Below are positions 8,209 through 17,504 of a DNA stretch of 64,000 bases, piece after piece. The stretch spans positions 461,771 through 525,770 of the forward strand of contig JAEWCL010000003.1 of NCBI GenBank assembly GCA_023390655.1. Reading direction: 5' to 3'. Source of the stretch: Bacillota bacterium. GTDB lineage: Bacteria > Bacillota > Clostridia > Christensenellales > CAG-138. Positions within the stretch are counted from its first letter, which is position 1. Each line of letters starts with the position of its first letter. A model generated the notes under the pieces. It saw only the letters and a list, made by a program, of their open reading frames with translations, ran no database searches and was not told the origin of the DNA. Made by a program: the position numbers and the translations under genes.

Positions 8209-9981
8209 ATGTGGGGAAAAAGAACGGCGGCTTTGATTTTATGCATGACGGTACTACTGAGCTTGTTGCCAACCGTAGCATTGGCGGCGTCTCCTAATGT
8301 GGAAATGACATATACCGATGCTGGCTCTTCATTCACAATTGAGAATGGACGTGTCAACATTCTTTTTACAATAAGTAATAATAATGCAACCAGTAGTATT
8401 AACATTGAAGGAGTTAGTGGTGTTGCAGGCAGTAGTGAACTTGGTGTAGGCGAAATCCCTAAGCCAAATCCGAAGATTATTACTGCGGGAATGTCAAAAC
8501 AGTATGCGGTGGTAGTGCCAATATCGGGTTCCAGTGCTGGTACATTTCCATTAAATATAATTGTAAATTATAAGGTGGACGGTGACGACACCAGCTACAC
8601 CGTGGAAGAATTCTTTTTAGTGACTCGTCAAGCCCCCACGGCAACACCCGAACCGGAAACTCCTGCCGACACCACAACGGCATTGATGCTTGCTTCCGTT
8701 GGTGCGGACGGCAAGGTGATTGCTGCGCCAAAAGGCGATATCGGCGATAAGGTGCAGGTTCGGCTGCCAATCTACAATCGCTCGTATTCTCGTATTTCTA
8801 ATATTCTGGTAACGCCTCAGATGTCCGCAAATCGCGATAATTTCCCGTTCACGATTGGAGCGGTAGACTATACTGTTTCAGTTGCAGAGATGCGCGCCGG
8901 AGACATTCGTGAGGTGGTGTATGATTTTACACTTGCAAAGGATGTAACCAGCGGTGTAAAAGAAGTCAAGTTTAATGCGGTCTATTTTAACAATACGCGG
9001 CAGGCGTTTGAGACAACCACGTTTTCCGTGTTTGTCACAGTGGTCAAGGGATATACGCCGGATAAAACGGATGGCGACGGCAACCTGATTGTTACCACCC
9101 CCAAGATCATCCTTGAAGGGTACAGCATTACCCCGCTAAACCCGGATGATTTGGAAAGCGGCCGCCTGTTTGCGGGGGAAAAATTCTCCCTCAAACTTTC
9201 CATACTCAACACCTCCAGCGAGGAAGCCGTCAAGAACATCCAATTGAACCTCTCCAACGAGGGCGGCATCATCCTGCCTGCCGATAACGGCAGCAACACC
9301 GTTTATATCAACAAGATCGGCTCCGGGGAGACCGTGGAAAAGACACTGGTTTTCCAGTCCGCGCCCGACGCGGAGGCAAAAGCCTACTCGCTTGTGGCAA
9401 AGTTCAATTATGAAAGCGCCAAGACGTTAAAAGCGTATGAGGCCACCGAAACCATCACCATGCCGATTTCCCAGCGCATGCGCGTGCGCATTGACGAGCC
9501 TATGGTATACGGGGACGCCATGCTGGAGCAGTCCACCCCCGTTTCCTTCAGCCTTTACAATATGGGCAAGTCCACCATCTATAACTGCATGGTGGATGTG
9601 GAGGGCGAAGGCATTAAACTGGAAGAATCCTTCTATGGCGGCAATATCACCTCCGGCAATACCATGCGTGCGGATTTCAATGTCATTCCGTCCGTGGAAG
9701 GGCAGATGGACGCAAAGGTCATCATTACCTATGAGGATGTTTACGGCCAGCAAATCCGTGAAGAAAAGCCCCTTACATTTAACGTCATGGGCAGCTTCAA
9801 TCCTGAAGAGGGAATGGGCGAGGGGGAAGGCGTGTTCCAGCCCGGAATGGAGATGCCGCCGCAAAACAGCTTTCCCACAGGGCTCATCATAGCGATCGCG
9901 GCCGTGGCGCTCATCGGTACGGCGGCAGTCATCGTGATACTCCGCCGTAAACGCCGCAGGAAGCATTTGGAGGAAGTATGA
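8209..9981 (+). CDS. Secreted Ig-like/CARDB-type protein with C-terminal anchor
   Basis: The ATG at 8209 is chosen because AGGAGG lies 6-8 bases upstream and the product then begins with a clear signal peptide (MWGKRTAALILCMTVLLSLL, cleavage near ALAA). The 590-residue product has several beta-sandwich-like repeats of about 100-150 residues resembling COG1361/NEW3 or CARDB domains. A Pro/Thr linker lies near residue 145, and one helix near the C-terminus is followed by a basic RRKRRRK tail. It sits between the ATPase and the permease and overlaps the permease by 4 bases (ATGA), so it is probably the extracytoplasmic part of that transporter. The first 300 bases look more AT-rich than the rest. 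Confidence 0.8.
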   Translation: MWGKRTAALILCMTVLLSLLPTVALAASPNVEMTYTDAGSSFTIENGRVNILFTISNNNATSSINIEGVSGVAGSSELGVGEIPKPNPKIITAGMSKQYAVVVPISGSSAGTFPLNIIVNYKVDGDDTSYTVEEFFLVTRQAPTATPEPETPADTTTALMLASVGADGKVIAAPKGDIGDKVQVRLPIYNRSYSRISNILVTPQMSANRDNFPFTIGAVDYTVSVAEMRAGDIREVVYDFTLAKDVTSGVKEVKFNAVYFNNTRQAFETTTFSVFVTVVKGYTPDKTDGDGNLIVTTPKIILEGYSITPLNPDDLESGRLFAGEKFSLKLSILNTSSEEAVKNIQLNLSNEGGIILPADNGSNTVYINKIGSGETVEKTLVFQSAPDAEAKAYSLVAKFNYESAKTLKAYEATETITMPISQRMRVRIDEPMVYGDAMLEQSTPVSFSLYNMGKSTIYNCMVDVEGEGIKLEESFYGGNITSGNTMRADFNVIPSVEGQMDAKVIITYEDVYGQQIREEKPLTFNVMGSFNPEEGMGEGEGVFQPGMEMPPQNSFPTGLIIAIAAVALIGTAAVIVILRRKRRRKHLEEV

Positions 9982-11276
9982 AAACGCTTGACTTGCTGGG
10001 CATGGCCTTCATGAACCTGTGGCGGCGTAAGCTGCGCGCGTTCCTGACGGTGCTGGGCATGGTGATCGGCGTGGCGTCCATTGTTGTGATGGTTTCGCTT
10101 GGCATTGGCATCAACGAATCCTTCCGTGAAAATTACGAGCGCGCGGGCAGCCTTACCACCATACAGGTCAACAGCTACCGCATGGTGGAAAGTGCCGATG
10201 GCAGGTTTGGCAGCTCCCAGGAAGTGGTGTTGGATGACAAGAGCGTGCAGTCCTTTAAGAAGCTGCCGGGCGTTGTGGCCGTGATGCCCATGCTTGAAAC
10301 CTGGGGCGCCGTAAAAAGCGGGCAGTACATGACGGATGTTTCCATCATGGGTGTGGACCTGAAGGTTGCGGAGGAGTTCGGCTTTACTTTGGAAGAAGGC
10401 CGCATGCCAAACACGAACACGGGCTCCAAATATGAGATCGTATTCGGTTCCTGGACCTTGCAGAATTTTTATAATCCCAAGACCGGCAAGCAGGCGATGG
10501 ACCCGAAAGGGAACTCAAAGATCAATCTGGAACGCTCCCGTTTCCAGCTCACGTTTGACTACGGCAACGTATATCCCGATTCCGGCGGTGGGGAAGGCGT
10601 GACCAGGGGCAAAATCTACGATATCAAGGTCGTGGGCCGCATGGCGGAGGAAGGCAACAATTACGCCTACTATTCTCTCATGGACATTGCGGCAGTGCGC
10701 AAGCTTGCCAAGGAAAACAAGGATTTTATGCGCGTTGATACCAAGAAGTACAGCCAGGTTTGGGTCAAGTGCGAAAAGATCGAGGATGTTATTGAAATCC
10801 AGAAGCAGATTCAGGACATGGGCTATGGCGCATCCAGTCTGCAGGACGCGCTGAAAGCGGCGCAAGAAAGCGCAGCACAGCTCCAGATGCTCCTGGGCGC
10901 CATCGGCGGCGTTTCCCTACTGGTCGCGGCGATTGGTATTATGAACACGATGATGATGAGCATCTACGAGCGCACCAAGGAAATCGGCATTATCAAGGTG
11001 CTCGGGTGCCGCATGCGCAACATTGCGGAACTGTTTTTAACGGAGGCCGCATATATCGGCCTGATTGGCGGGCTCATTGGCCTTGGCATCAGCTACGGGC
11101 TTTCGGCGCTTTTAAACCAGTACGTCATGCAGTCCGTAGGGATGAAGAGCGTCATTCCCATCTACCTCTCGCTGGGGGCGGTACTCTTCTCCATCGTGGT
11201 GGCGCTCATCAGCGGCATGTATCCCGCCATCCGGGCGATGAAGCTTTCGGCGCTTTCGGCCATCCGGTCGGAATAA
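9978..11276 (+). CDS. ABC transporter permease, MacB/FtsX family
   Basis: A 432-residue permease with the MacB layout: an N-terminal helix (about residues 20-45), a large extracytoplasmic core (about 50-290), and three C-terminal helices in an FtsX-type domain. The segment NTMMMSIYERTKEIGIIKVLG is the typical coupling region of the family. It overlaps the preceding gene by 4 bases and is followed by a strong terminator. Relatives export peptides, lipoproteins or toxins, or transmit force across the envelope. The fused ATPase of Gram-negative MacB is a separate protein here, as is usual in Gram-positive bacteria. Confidence 0.9.
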   Translation: MKTLDLLGMAFMNLWRRKLRAFLTVLGMVIGVASIVVMVSLGIGINESFRENYERAGSLTTIQVNSYRMVESADGRFGSSQEVVLDDKSVQSFKKLPGVVAVMPMLETWGAVKSGQYMTDVSIMGVDLKVAEEFGFTLEEGRMPNTNTGSKYEIVFGSWTLQNFYNPKTGKQAMDPKGNSKINLERSRFQLTFDYGNVYPDSGGGEGVTRGKIYDIKVVGRMAEEGNNYAYYSLMDIAAVRKLAKENKDFMRVDTKKYSQVWVKCEKIEDVIEIQKQIQDMGYGASSLQDALKAAQESAAQLQMLLGAIGGVSLLVAAIGIMNTMMMSIYERTKEIGIIKVLGCRMRNIAELFLTEAAYIGLIGGLIGLGISYGLSALLNQYVMQSVGMKSVIPIYLSLGAVLFSIVVALISGMYPAIRAMKLSALSAIRSE

Positions 11277-11281
11277 TGATC

Positions 11282-11306
11282 AAAAAGCGGCCTTTGGCCG
11301 CTTTTT
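11282..11306 (+). terminator. Terminator of the ABC operon
   Basis: AAAAAGCGGCC, loop TTT, GGCCGCTTTTTT: a strong GC stem flanked by an A-run and a T-run, starting a few bases after the permease stop codon. Confidence 0.9.
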
Positions 11307-11423
11307 TAATATCGGCTTTCCCTGCAAAATTCAGGAATTGTTAGCATTTCCGTGCCATATCCTTCGTTGTTTTGCCCTATGAAATGTGCTATATTGGTAC
11401 TCATGAAGGGGGCATTGCTGCAT

Positions 11424-11876
11424 ATGTGGAAGGAATTCAAAGAGTTTGCGTTCAAGGGGAATGTTATTGATCTCGCAGTCGGCGTGATGATCGGCGGCGC
11501 GTTTGGAAAAATCGTCACCAGCGTTGTGAACGACCTGTTTATGCCGGTGCTCAGCCTGATTACAGGCAGCCTGGATTTCACCAATAGATTTATCGCGATG
11601 AATGGTAAACATTATGATACGTTAAAACTGGCTCAGGATGACGGCGCAGCCACGTTCAATTATGGCGCGTTCATCACCAACGTCATCGACTTTCTGCTGA
11701 TTGCGCTGAGCATCTTCCTGTTCATAAAGCTCATCAACAAACTGAACAGGAAAAAGGCGGAGCCTGCGCCCGTGCCGGCAGAAGCGGCGCGCAAGTGTCC
11801 GTATTGCAGGAGCGAAATTGCCACGGATGCAACCCGCTGCCCCTTCTGTACGTCCGTATTGGAGGAGAAGGCGTGA
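11424..11876 (+). CDS. mscL: Large-conductance mechanosensitive channel with C-terminal zinc ribbon
   Basis: Opens a wide pore when membrane tension rises, protecting against osmotic downshock. The ATG at 11424 gives the family start MWKEFKEFAFKGNVIDLAVG, with GAAGGGGG about 12 bases upstream; an in-frame ATG at 11352 would add an unlike extension. Two transmembrane helices (about residues 15-45 and 75-100) surround a short external loop. Unlike the classical 136-residue channel, the 150-residue product ends in two CPYC/CPFC-type Cys pairs about 14 residues apart, a probable zinc ribbon on the cytoplasmic side. The next gene starts within the stop codon. Confidence 0.92.
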   Translation: MWKEFKEFAFKGNVIDLAVGVMIGGAFGKIVTSVVNDLFMPVLSLITGSLDFTNRFIAMNGKHYDTLKLAQDDGAATFNYGAFITNVIDFLLIALSIFLFIKLINKLNRKKAEPAPVPAEAARKCPYCRSEIATDATRCPFCTSVLEEKA

Positions 11877-12301
11877 TGCTGCGGGAATATCTTGCGAACG
11901 AGTTCCTCTATAAAGAGGATTGGAACTGCGCGGAGCATATGCTTATTGGCGCGGACCGCGCTTACGGGCTGCAGCTTGATCCGGAAGCGTATAAGCTTGC
12001 GGCCGCCTTTGGCGGCGGTATGGCGGTGGGCGACGTCTGCGGCGCGCTCACGGGCGCAATGATGGCGCTTGGCGCGCTGTTTACAAAGGAGCGCGCGCAC
12101 GAAAGCGATAAGATCAAGCTGTTCACCACGGAGCTGATCGAACGCTATCGGGAAAAGATGGGCGAGATTGACTGTATCCCGCTCAAGGAACAGTACCGCA
12201 CGGATGAAATCAAGTGCCGCGCTATTATATTGGAAGCTGCGGCCATACTCGACGATATCGTGGCGCGGGAGCTTCCGGGGGCCGCGTTCGTTGCAAAATA
12301 A
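11876..12301 (+). CDS. C_GCAxxG_C_C family protein
   Basis: A 141-residue protein with the Cys/Gly signature of this family: a Cys in DWNCAEHM, then GGGMAVGDVCGALTGAMMALG, then CIP and IKCRA Cys residues. The family is common in anaerobes and thought to bind a metal or redox centre; no function is established. The ATG at 11876 overlaps the mscL stop (TGATG), so it is translationally coupled to mscL. A longer in-frame start inside mscL is less likely. Confidence 0.8.
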   Translation: MLREYLANEFLYKEDWNCAEHMLIGADRAYGLQLDPEAYKLAAAFGGGMAVGDVCGALTGAMMALGALFTKERAHESDKIKLFTTELIERYREKMGEIDCIPLKEQYRTDEIKCRAIILEAAAILDDIVARELPGAAFVAK

Positions 12302-12408
12302 TCTGGCATCTGATATTCTATTTTAGCAAAACGGCCCTAAAAAGGCAGCGGCCTTTGCGGGCAAAAAGGCGCTGAAAACGGCGCGATTGGGAGGACAGGA
12401 CAGGTATC

Positions 12409-13638
12409 ATGAGAAACGCATACGACGTACTGGAAGAACGCGGCTTTATCAAGCAGGCATCGCACCCCGAAGAGCTTCGGGAACTGCTGGGCAAAGAAAG
12501 CATTACGTTTTATATAGGCTTTGATCCGACTGCGGATAGCCTCCATGTGGGGCATTACGTGGCGCTGATGGCGATGGCGCACATGCAGCGCGCAGGGCAC
12601 AGGCCCATTGCGCTGTTGGGCGGCGGCACCACCATGATCGGCGATCCTTCCGGCAAGACGGATATGCGCCGTATGATGACGCAGGAAGAAATCCAGGAGA
12701 ACGCCCGCAAATTCCAGGCGCAGATGTCCCGCCTTCTGGACTTTGGCGAAGGCAAGGCCATCGTCAGGAACAACGCGGATTGGCTGCTCCCCTTAAATTA
12801 CCTTGAGTTTATGCGCGATATCGGCGTGCTGTTCTCCGTGAACCGCATGCTGGCGGCGGATTGCTATAAAAACCGTATGGAGCAGGGGCTGACATACTTT
12901 GAAATGGGCTATATGCTCATGCAGAGCTACGATTTCCTCGTGCTCAACCGGACGGAAAACTGCGTGCTCCAGATGGGCGGAGACGATCAGTGGAGCAATA
13001 TCCTTGCCGGCGCGGATCTGATCCGCCGCAAGGACCAAAAGCCCGCTTATGCGTTGACCTGCTCGCTTTTGACCACGAGCGACGGCCGCAAGATGGGCAA
13101 GACCGAAAAAGGTGCGCTGTGGCTCGATAAGGAAAAGTGCTCCGTATTTGATTTTTACCAGTACTGGCGCAATGTGGACGATGCGGATGTCGAACGCTGC
13201 CTGGCGCTCTTAACGTTCCTTCCCATGGAGGAAGTGCGTCGCCTCGGCGCGCTCAAGGATAGCGCCATTAATGAGGCAAAGCGCGTGCTGGCGTTTGAAC
13301 TGACCCGTCAGGTGCATGGGGAAGAGGAGGCGCAAAAGGCCATGGACGCGGCGGAAGCGCTGTTCTCCGGCGGCGGCGATCTTTCCCACATGCCCACAGT
13401 GGCGCTTTCCGCGGCGGAAGTAGAGGAAACCGGCCTCCGGGTGACGGACCTTCTTGTAAAAGGCAACCTTGCAAAATCCAAGAGCGACGCCCGCAGGCTC
13501 ATCGAAAGCGGCGCGGTGTTTGTTGGCGACGATAAGGTGGAGGATGTGTATCTCACATTCGCATCGGAGAGCCTTGCAGGCGAAGGCGTGATCCTGCGCA
13601 AGGGCAAGAAGGGCTTCTGCCGTATCCGCCTTGCCTGA
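12409..13638 (+). CDS. tyrS: Tyrosyl-tRNA synthetase
   Basis: Charges tRNA-Tyr with tyrosine. This is a class I synthetase with HVGH (HIGH-type) near residue 47 and KMGKT (KMSKS-type) near residue 228. An S4-like RNA-binding domain occupies the last 65 residues. The length of 409 is normal. GGGAGGACAGG precedes the ATG by a suitable distance. The 107-base upstream gap has a small hairpin but no T-box features (too short, no specifier or T-box core), so amino-acid control is not seen. The gene overlaps the next by one base (TGATG). Confidence 0.95.
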   Translation: MRNAYDVLEERGFIKQASHPEELRELLGKESITFYIGFDPTADSLHVGHYVALMAMAHMQRAGHRPIALLGGGTTMIGDPSGKTDMRRMMTQEEIQENARKFQAQMSRLLDFGEGKAIVRNNADWLLPLNYLEFMRDIGVLFSVNRMLAADCYKNRMEQGLTYFEMGYMLMQSYDFLVLNRTENCVLQMGGDDQWSNILAGADLIRRKDQKPAYALTCSLLTTSDGRKMGKTEKGALWLDKEKCSVFDFYQYWRNVDDADVERCLALLTFLPMEEVRRLGALKDSAINEAKRVLAFELTRQVHGEEEAQKAMDAAEALFSGGGDLSHMPTVALSAAEVEETGLRVTDLLVKGNLAKSKSDARRLIESGAVFVGDDKVEDVYLTFASESLAGEGVILRKGKKGFCRIRLA

Positions 13639-14267
13639 TGCGCGCATACCGCACGGTGCAAAAAGAAGCGGAGATTGAACTGATCATTCAAAAATCCCGC
13701 TTTATTGGCCGGTGTTTTCCGGTAACGGTGGAAGAGCAGGCGCTCAACCTGCTTGCACAGCTTCGCAAGCAGCATTGGGATGCGTCGCACAACTGCTTTG
13801 CCTATTGCATCGGTACGGATGGTTCCACGGCGCGCTTTAGCGATGACGGGGAACCGTCGGGTACGGCGGGCTTGCCCATGATGGAGGCTATCCGCCAAAA
13901 GGGGCTTGTGGACGTCCTGTGCGTGGTCACCCGGTATTTTGGAGGTGTGCTGCTGGGCGCCGGTGGCTTGGTGCGGGCGTATTCCAAGGCCGCGTCCATG
14001 AGCATGGAAGAAGCGGGTATTGTGGAGATGCGCCCCTGCGTAACGCTCCTAGTAAAGACCGATTACGCGCGTTTTGCGGTCATTGAGCCGTTGCTGCGCC
14101 GGGATGGAACCCTCAAGGAGGTGCGCTATATGGAGGATGTGGAAGCGGATCTCGCCGTGCCGGAAGCGGACGTAGAGGCGTTTATCAAAACGCTTGTGGA
14201 GAAGACGGACGGCCGCGTGCATCCAAAGGAAACCGGCATTGCCTATGGCGCGTTTCCGGTAGCGTAG
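13638..14267 (+). CDS. YigZ/IMPACT family protein
   Basis: A 209-residue UPF0029/IMPACT protein. The N-terminal domain has the family motif around HNCFAYCIG and DDGEPSGTAG (about residues 53-80). The C-terminal DUF1949-type domain is present as well. Bacterial members are small ribosome- or translation-associated proteins of uncertain function, and the eukaryotic relative regulates Gcn2. Coupling to tyrS by a one-base overlap fits a translation-related role but does not prove it. Confidence 0.87.
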   Translation: MRAYRTVQKEAEIELIIQKSRFIGRCFPVTVEEQALNLLAQLRKQHWDASHNCFAYCIGTDGSTARFSDDGEPSGTAGLPMMEAIRQKGLVDVLCVVTRYFGGVLLGAGGLVRAYSKAASMSMEEAGIVEMRPCVTLLVKTDYARFAVIEPLLRRDGTLKEVRYMEDVEADLAVPEADVEAFIKTLVEKTDGRVHPKETGIAYGAFPVA

Positions 14268-14330
14268 GCGTTAGATTCAATTTTCCCGGCCGGGCGGGAG
14301 TAAATTTTATAGCAGCGGAGGAATGCAGGT

Positions 14331-15395
14331 ATGGAGATCACCATCAGCAGGGCAACGGCGCTTAAAGAGAAGCCGCAGGATGAAACAAAGCTTGGGTTTG
14401 GCAAGCTCTTTTCGGACCATATGTTTATGATGGAGTACGATGAGGGCAAGGGGTGGCACGACGCGCGCATACAGCCCTACCAGAGTCTGCAGCTCGATCC
14501 TGCAAGCCCTGTGCTGCACTACGGGCAGGAGATCTTCGAGGGGCTCAAGGCCTACCGCTCCAAGAAGGACGAAATCCTTCTGTTCCGCGCGCGGGACAAC
14601 GCCCGCCGTCTGAACAAGGGCGCACAGAGGATGTGTATGCCTGAGATCGATGTGGAAGACAACTATCAGGCCATGGCGGCGCTGGTTGATTTGGAACGCG
14701 ATTGGGTGCCCCATGCCCCCGGTGCGACGCTTTACCTGCGTCCCACGCTGATTGCCGATGGCGCGGCGCTTGGCGTACACAGGGCGGCGCGGTTCCTTTA
14801 CTATATCATCTGCTCGCCGTCAGGCGCATATTATGCTTCAGGCCTTGCGCCCATCCGCATCTATGTGGAAGATAACTATGTCAGGGCCGTCAAAGGCGGC
14901 ACCGGCAATGCAAAAACCGGCGGCAACTATGCTGCAAGCATCAAGGCATCGGAGGAAGCTGCCGCGCGCGGGTTCAACCAAGTGCTCTGGCTGGACGGGG
15001 TGGAGCGCAAGTATGTGGAAGAAGTGGGCGCCATGAATATGATGTTCCTCATTGGCGATACCATCTGCACCGCTCCTGTGGGAGGCAGTATACTCGACGG
15101 CATCACAAGGAAATCCATACTCACGCTTGTAGAAGAGATGGGCATGAAGGTGGAGGAACGCAAAATCTCCATTTCCGAACTGATAGAAGCCGGGGAGAGC
15201 GGCGAGCTCAAGGAAGCCTTCGGCACCGGCACTGCGGCTGTAGTTTCCCCGGTTGGAGAGCTTCACTATAAGAGCAAGAGCATTGTTGTCAACGGCGGGC
15301 AGATCGGCAGCGTAACGCAGAAGCTGTATGATACGCTTACCGGCATACAGCTTGGCGAGATTGCGGATACCCACGGCTGGGTCACACGGGTATAA
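14331..15395 (+). CDS. ilvE: Branched-chain amino acid aminotransferase
   Basis: A class IV PLP-dependent aminotransferase of 354 residues that interconverts leucine, isoleucine and valine with their 2-keto acids. Typical segments include VLHYGQEIFEGLKAYR near residue 60 and TGNAKTGGNYAASI near residue 190. The closing region has GTGTAAVVSPVG. AGCGGAGGAATGCAGGT precedes the ATG. It has no ilv biosynthesis neighbours, so it may serve catabolism or the last step of synthesis. D-amino acid aminotransferases share the fold but are shorter. Confidence 0.92.
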   Translation: MEITISRATALKEKPQDETKLGFGKLFSDHMFMMEYDEGKGWHDARIQPYQSLQLDPASPVLHYGQEIFEGLKAYRSKKDEILLFRARDNARRLNKGAQRMCMPEIDVEDNYQAMAALVDLERDWVPHAPGATLYLRPTLIADGAALGVHRAARFLYYIICSPSGAYYASGLAPIRIYVEDNYVRAVKGGTGNAKTGGNYAASIKASEEAAARGFNQVLWLDGVERKYVEEVGAMNMMFLIGDTICTAPVGGSILDGITRKSILTLVEEMGMKVEERKISISELIEAGESGELKEAFGTGTAAVVSPVGELHYKSKSIVVNGGQIGSVTQKLYDTLTGIQLGEIADTHGWVTRV

Positions 15396-15475
15396 TAATC
15401 GTATTTTTATGGTAGTATCGTATTAAAGGTACGTATTGCTACTCCTATAGACCGTAAAGGAGATACCGTTATTCC

Positions 15476-17398
15476 ATGAAAAAAGTTGTTTCCGCACTGA
15501 GCGTATTCATATTGCTGTTGCTGCTTGCGTCAAACGCGCTTGCGGCCACTGTGCAGGCGACAACGGAGCCTGCGCAGATTACCTCCGCGGGCACGATCAT
15601 TGCGAGATTTTCCGTGGTGAACGATTCCGCTTACGAAATGCGCGATATCAATATTTCCGGCAATGGGCTAAATGGCAGCAGCCAGCTGTCCAGCCAGGTG
15701 GTGCCGCCCAACGGCAAGCTGAACTTTACCATCAGCGGCATTGACGTAAGGGAGGATATGCTGGGGCAGACGATTGTCTATACGCTTAGCTGGACAGAGA
15801 ACGGCGCTCCGAAATCGAAGGATGTTTCTATTACGCTTGGCAGTGCGCCCGCCGCAGAAATGACGGCGACGCGTACGGCAAGCAAGGCTTCCGGAAAATC
15901 CGGCGATAAGATTACGCTAAGCTATACGCTTACCAACCCCGGCCCTGCGGATATGACGGGCGTCACCGTCAAGGACCCTGTTGCGGGCAGCGCTGCTGTT
16001 GCAAGCAACCTTACGCTTGCCGCGGGCGCTTCCAAGACCGTAACCTATGAATTGACGCTTGGCGCGCAGGACGCCGTCAGCCAGCCTTCCATTACCTATC
16101 AGCTCGAAGGGGAGGGCAAGGCGATTTCTATCGATCCGCTGACCATTGCGGTGGTGAATGTGCAGCTTGATCTTGCCGTCACCAAGAGCGAACCGTCTCC
16201 CGAGGGCGTGGTGTTTACGCTTGTATTGACCAATAAGGGCAACCAGACGATCAGCAAGCTCGCTATCAAGGATGAGCTCGGCAACGCTGTCAGCCAAGAG
16301 GCGTTTACGCTTGAGGCCGGCAAGGAAAAGACATTTACATACCCTGTTTCCACTTCGGAGCTCCGGAATGTTTCCTTTGTGGTAACAGGTACGGATGCCT
16401 CCGGCCAGCCGTATGAAAACAAAACCACCAACTACGAAGTATGGCCGTATGTAGACCCCAGCCATGTTTCGCTCACGCTTGCGGCCACCGTTTTGCAGCC
16501 GCTTACGGATAGCGGACGCATGAAGGTGCGGTTTACCATCCAAAACAACTCCAATGTGGATATGGTCAATGCGCTGATCTCCGAAAAAGAGCTGGGCAAC
16601 ATCGAACCCTGGGATATATTGCCCTTGGGCGAGACCATCGTTGAAAAGGAATTGCTCATCAGCGCCCCGCGCGAACTGGAGTTTGTGCTGACCGCATCAG
16701 ACCCTTCCGGCGCGCAGCACACGTATGAAGCAAAGCTCAAGGCGGATTATGTTGCGTTGGCGTCTCCCACGCCTGCAGCGAGTCCCACGCAGGAAGAGGA
16801 ACCCGCAAAGACCGGCGGCATGAATAAGACGCTTGTAACGGTATTGATCGTGCTTGCGGCACTCATGGCGGTTGCCGGTATCGCGCTGCTTGCGCTTTCA
16901 ATTTATGAACGCAAACGCAACGCGGTCCTGGAAGAGGAAGAACAGGATGATCTTCCCCGTGCGCGCGGCGCATATGAGCGCAGGCGCAGCACCGCCCCCG
17001 GCTTACATGAACAGGAGCCGGAGGAACACCGCGCGCGTACCGCAGCGCAGGCGCGTGTCAGCGCAGCGGAGCGCGAAGCGCAGTCCCAGGCGTATCCGCC
17101 GCAGGAAAACAGCTTCCGCGGACGCTCCGCGCAGCCGTACAGCGAAGAACCTGTGGACTTTTCTTCCGATACGCGCGCCATCCCGGTAGAGCGCGCACAG
17201 CGTCAGAGCTACTCGCCCCCGCAGCCCCGCACACCTGTGGAGCCGCATGTGGCGCAGCAGGAACGGCGTGTGCCTGTGCAGCCGCATGTACCGCAGCAGG
17301 TGCGCCACGTGGAGCCTGAACCGGAACAGAAAGCGCCGCATGCCTCGCCGGAAATCCGCAACCGGGTGCACCGGGTGCGCAATACGGACGACAGGTAA
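15476..17398 (+). CDS. Membrane-anchored CARDB/DUF11-like repeat protein with long cytoplasmic tail
   Basis: A 640-residue protein with a signal peptide (cleavage near NALAA), then about four beta-sandwich repeats typical of CARDB/DUF11 domains (TNPGPADMTGVTVKD is characteristic). A Pro/Thr linker follows (around residue 430), then one transmembrane helix (about 450-475) and a basic YERKRN stop-transfer. The last 160 residues are Arg/Glu/Gln/Pro-rich low complexity and would lie in the cytosol. Overall it resembles the secreted partner of the ABC system at 8209, but no transporter is adjacent. The function is unknown; envelope structure or signalling are open options. Confidence 0.75.
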   Translation: MKKVVSALSVFILLLLLASNALAATVQATTEPAQITSAGTIIARFSVVNDSAYEMRDINISGNGLNGSSQLSSQVVPPNGKLNFTISGIDVREDMLGQTIVYTLSWTENGAPKSKDVSITLGSAPAAEMTATRTASKASGKSGDKITLSYTLTNPGPADMTGVTVKDPVAGSAAVASNLTLAAGASKTVTYELTLGAQDAVSQPSITYQLEGEGKAISIDPLTIAVVNVQLDLAVTKSEPSPEGVVFTLVLTNKGNQTISKLAIKDELGNAVSQEAFTLEAGKEKTFTYPVSTSELRNVSFVVTGTDASGQPYENKTTNYEVWPYVDPSHVSLTLAATVLQPLTDSGRMKVRFTIQNNSNVDMVNALISEKELGNIEPWDILPLGETIVEKELLISAPRELEFVLTASDPSGAQHTYEAKLKADYVALASPTPAASPTQEEEPAKTGGMNKTLVTVLIVLAALMAVAGIALLALSIYERKRNAVLEEEEQDDLPRARGAYERRRSTAPGLHEQEPEEHRARTAAQARVSAAEREAQSQAYPPQENSFRGRSAQPYSEEPVDFSSDTRAIPVERAQRQSYSPPQPRTPVEPHVAQQERRVPVQPHVPQQVRHVEPEPEQKAPHASPEIRNRVHRVRNTDDR

Positions 17399-17504
17399 CG
17401 CGCTATAAAAGTGGTTGCGCCGCTTTTATGAGGAGTACAGGAATATCTGTGCGGAGGAGGCTTTGCTTCCTCCGCCTGTTGCGTCAAAAAGAGAGAGAAT
17501 TCAT
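17399..17504 (+). other. Gap with two hairpins before the DUF2461 gene
   Basis: ATAAAAG...CTTTTAT (17405-17429) and GCGGAGGA...TCCTCCGC (about 17451-17479) form two hairpins, neither followed by a T-run. The first may end the upstream transcript weakly. The second could affect the ribosome binding site of the next gene. Confidence 0.35.

Noticed and set aside
12302..12408. T-box leader before tyrS
   Set aside because: The gap is only 107 bases and lacks the T-box core and a terminator/antiterminator pair.
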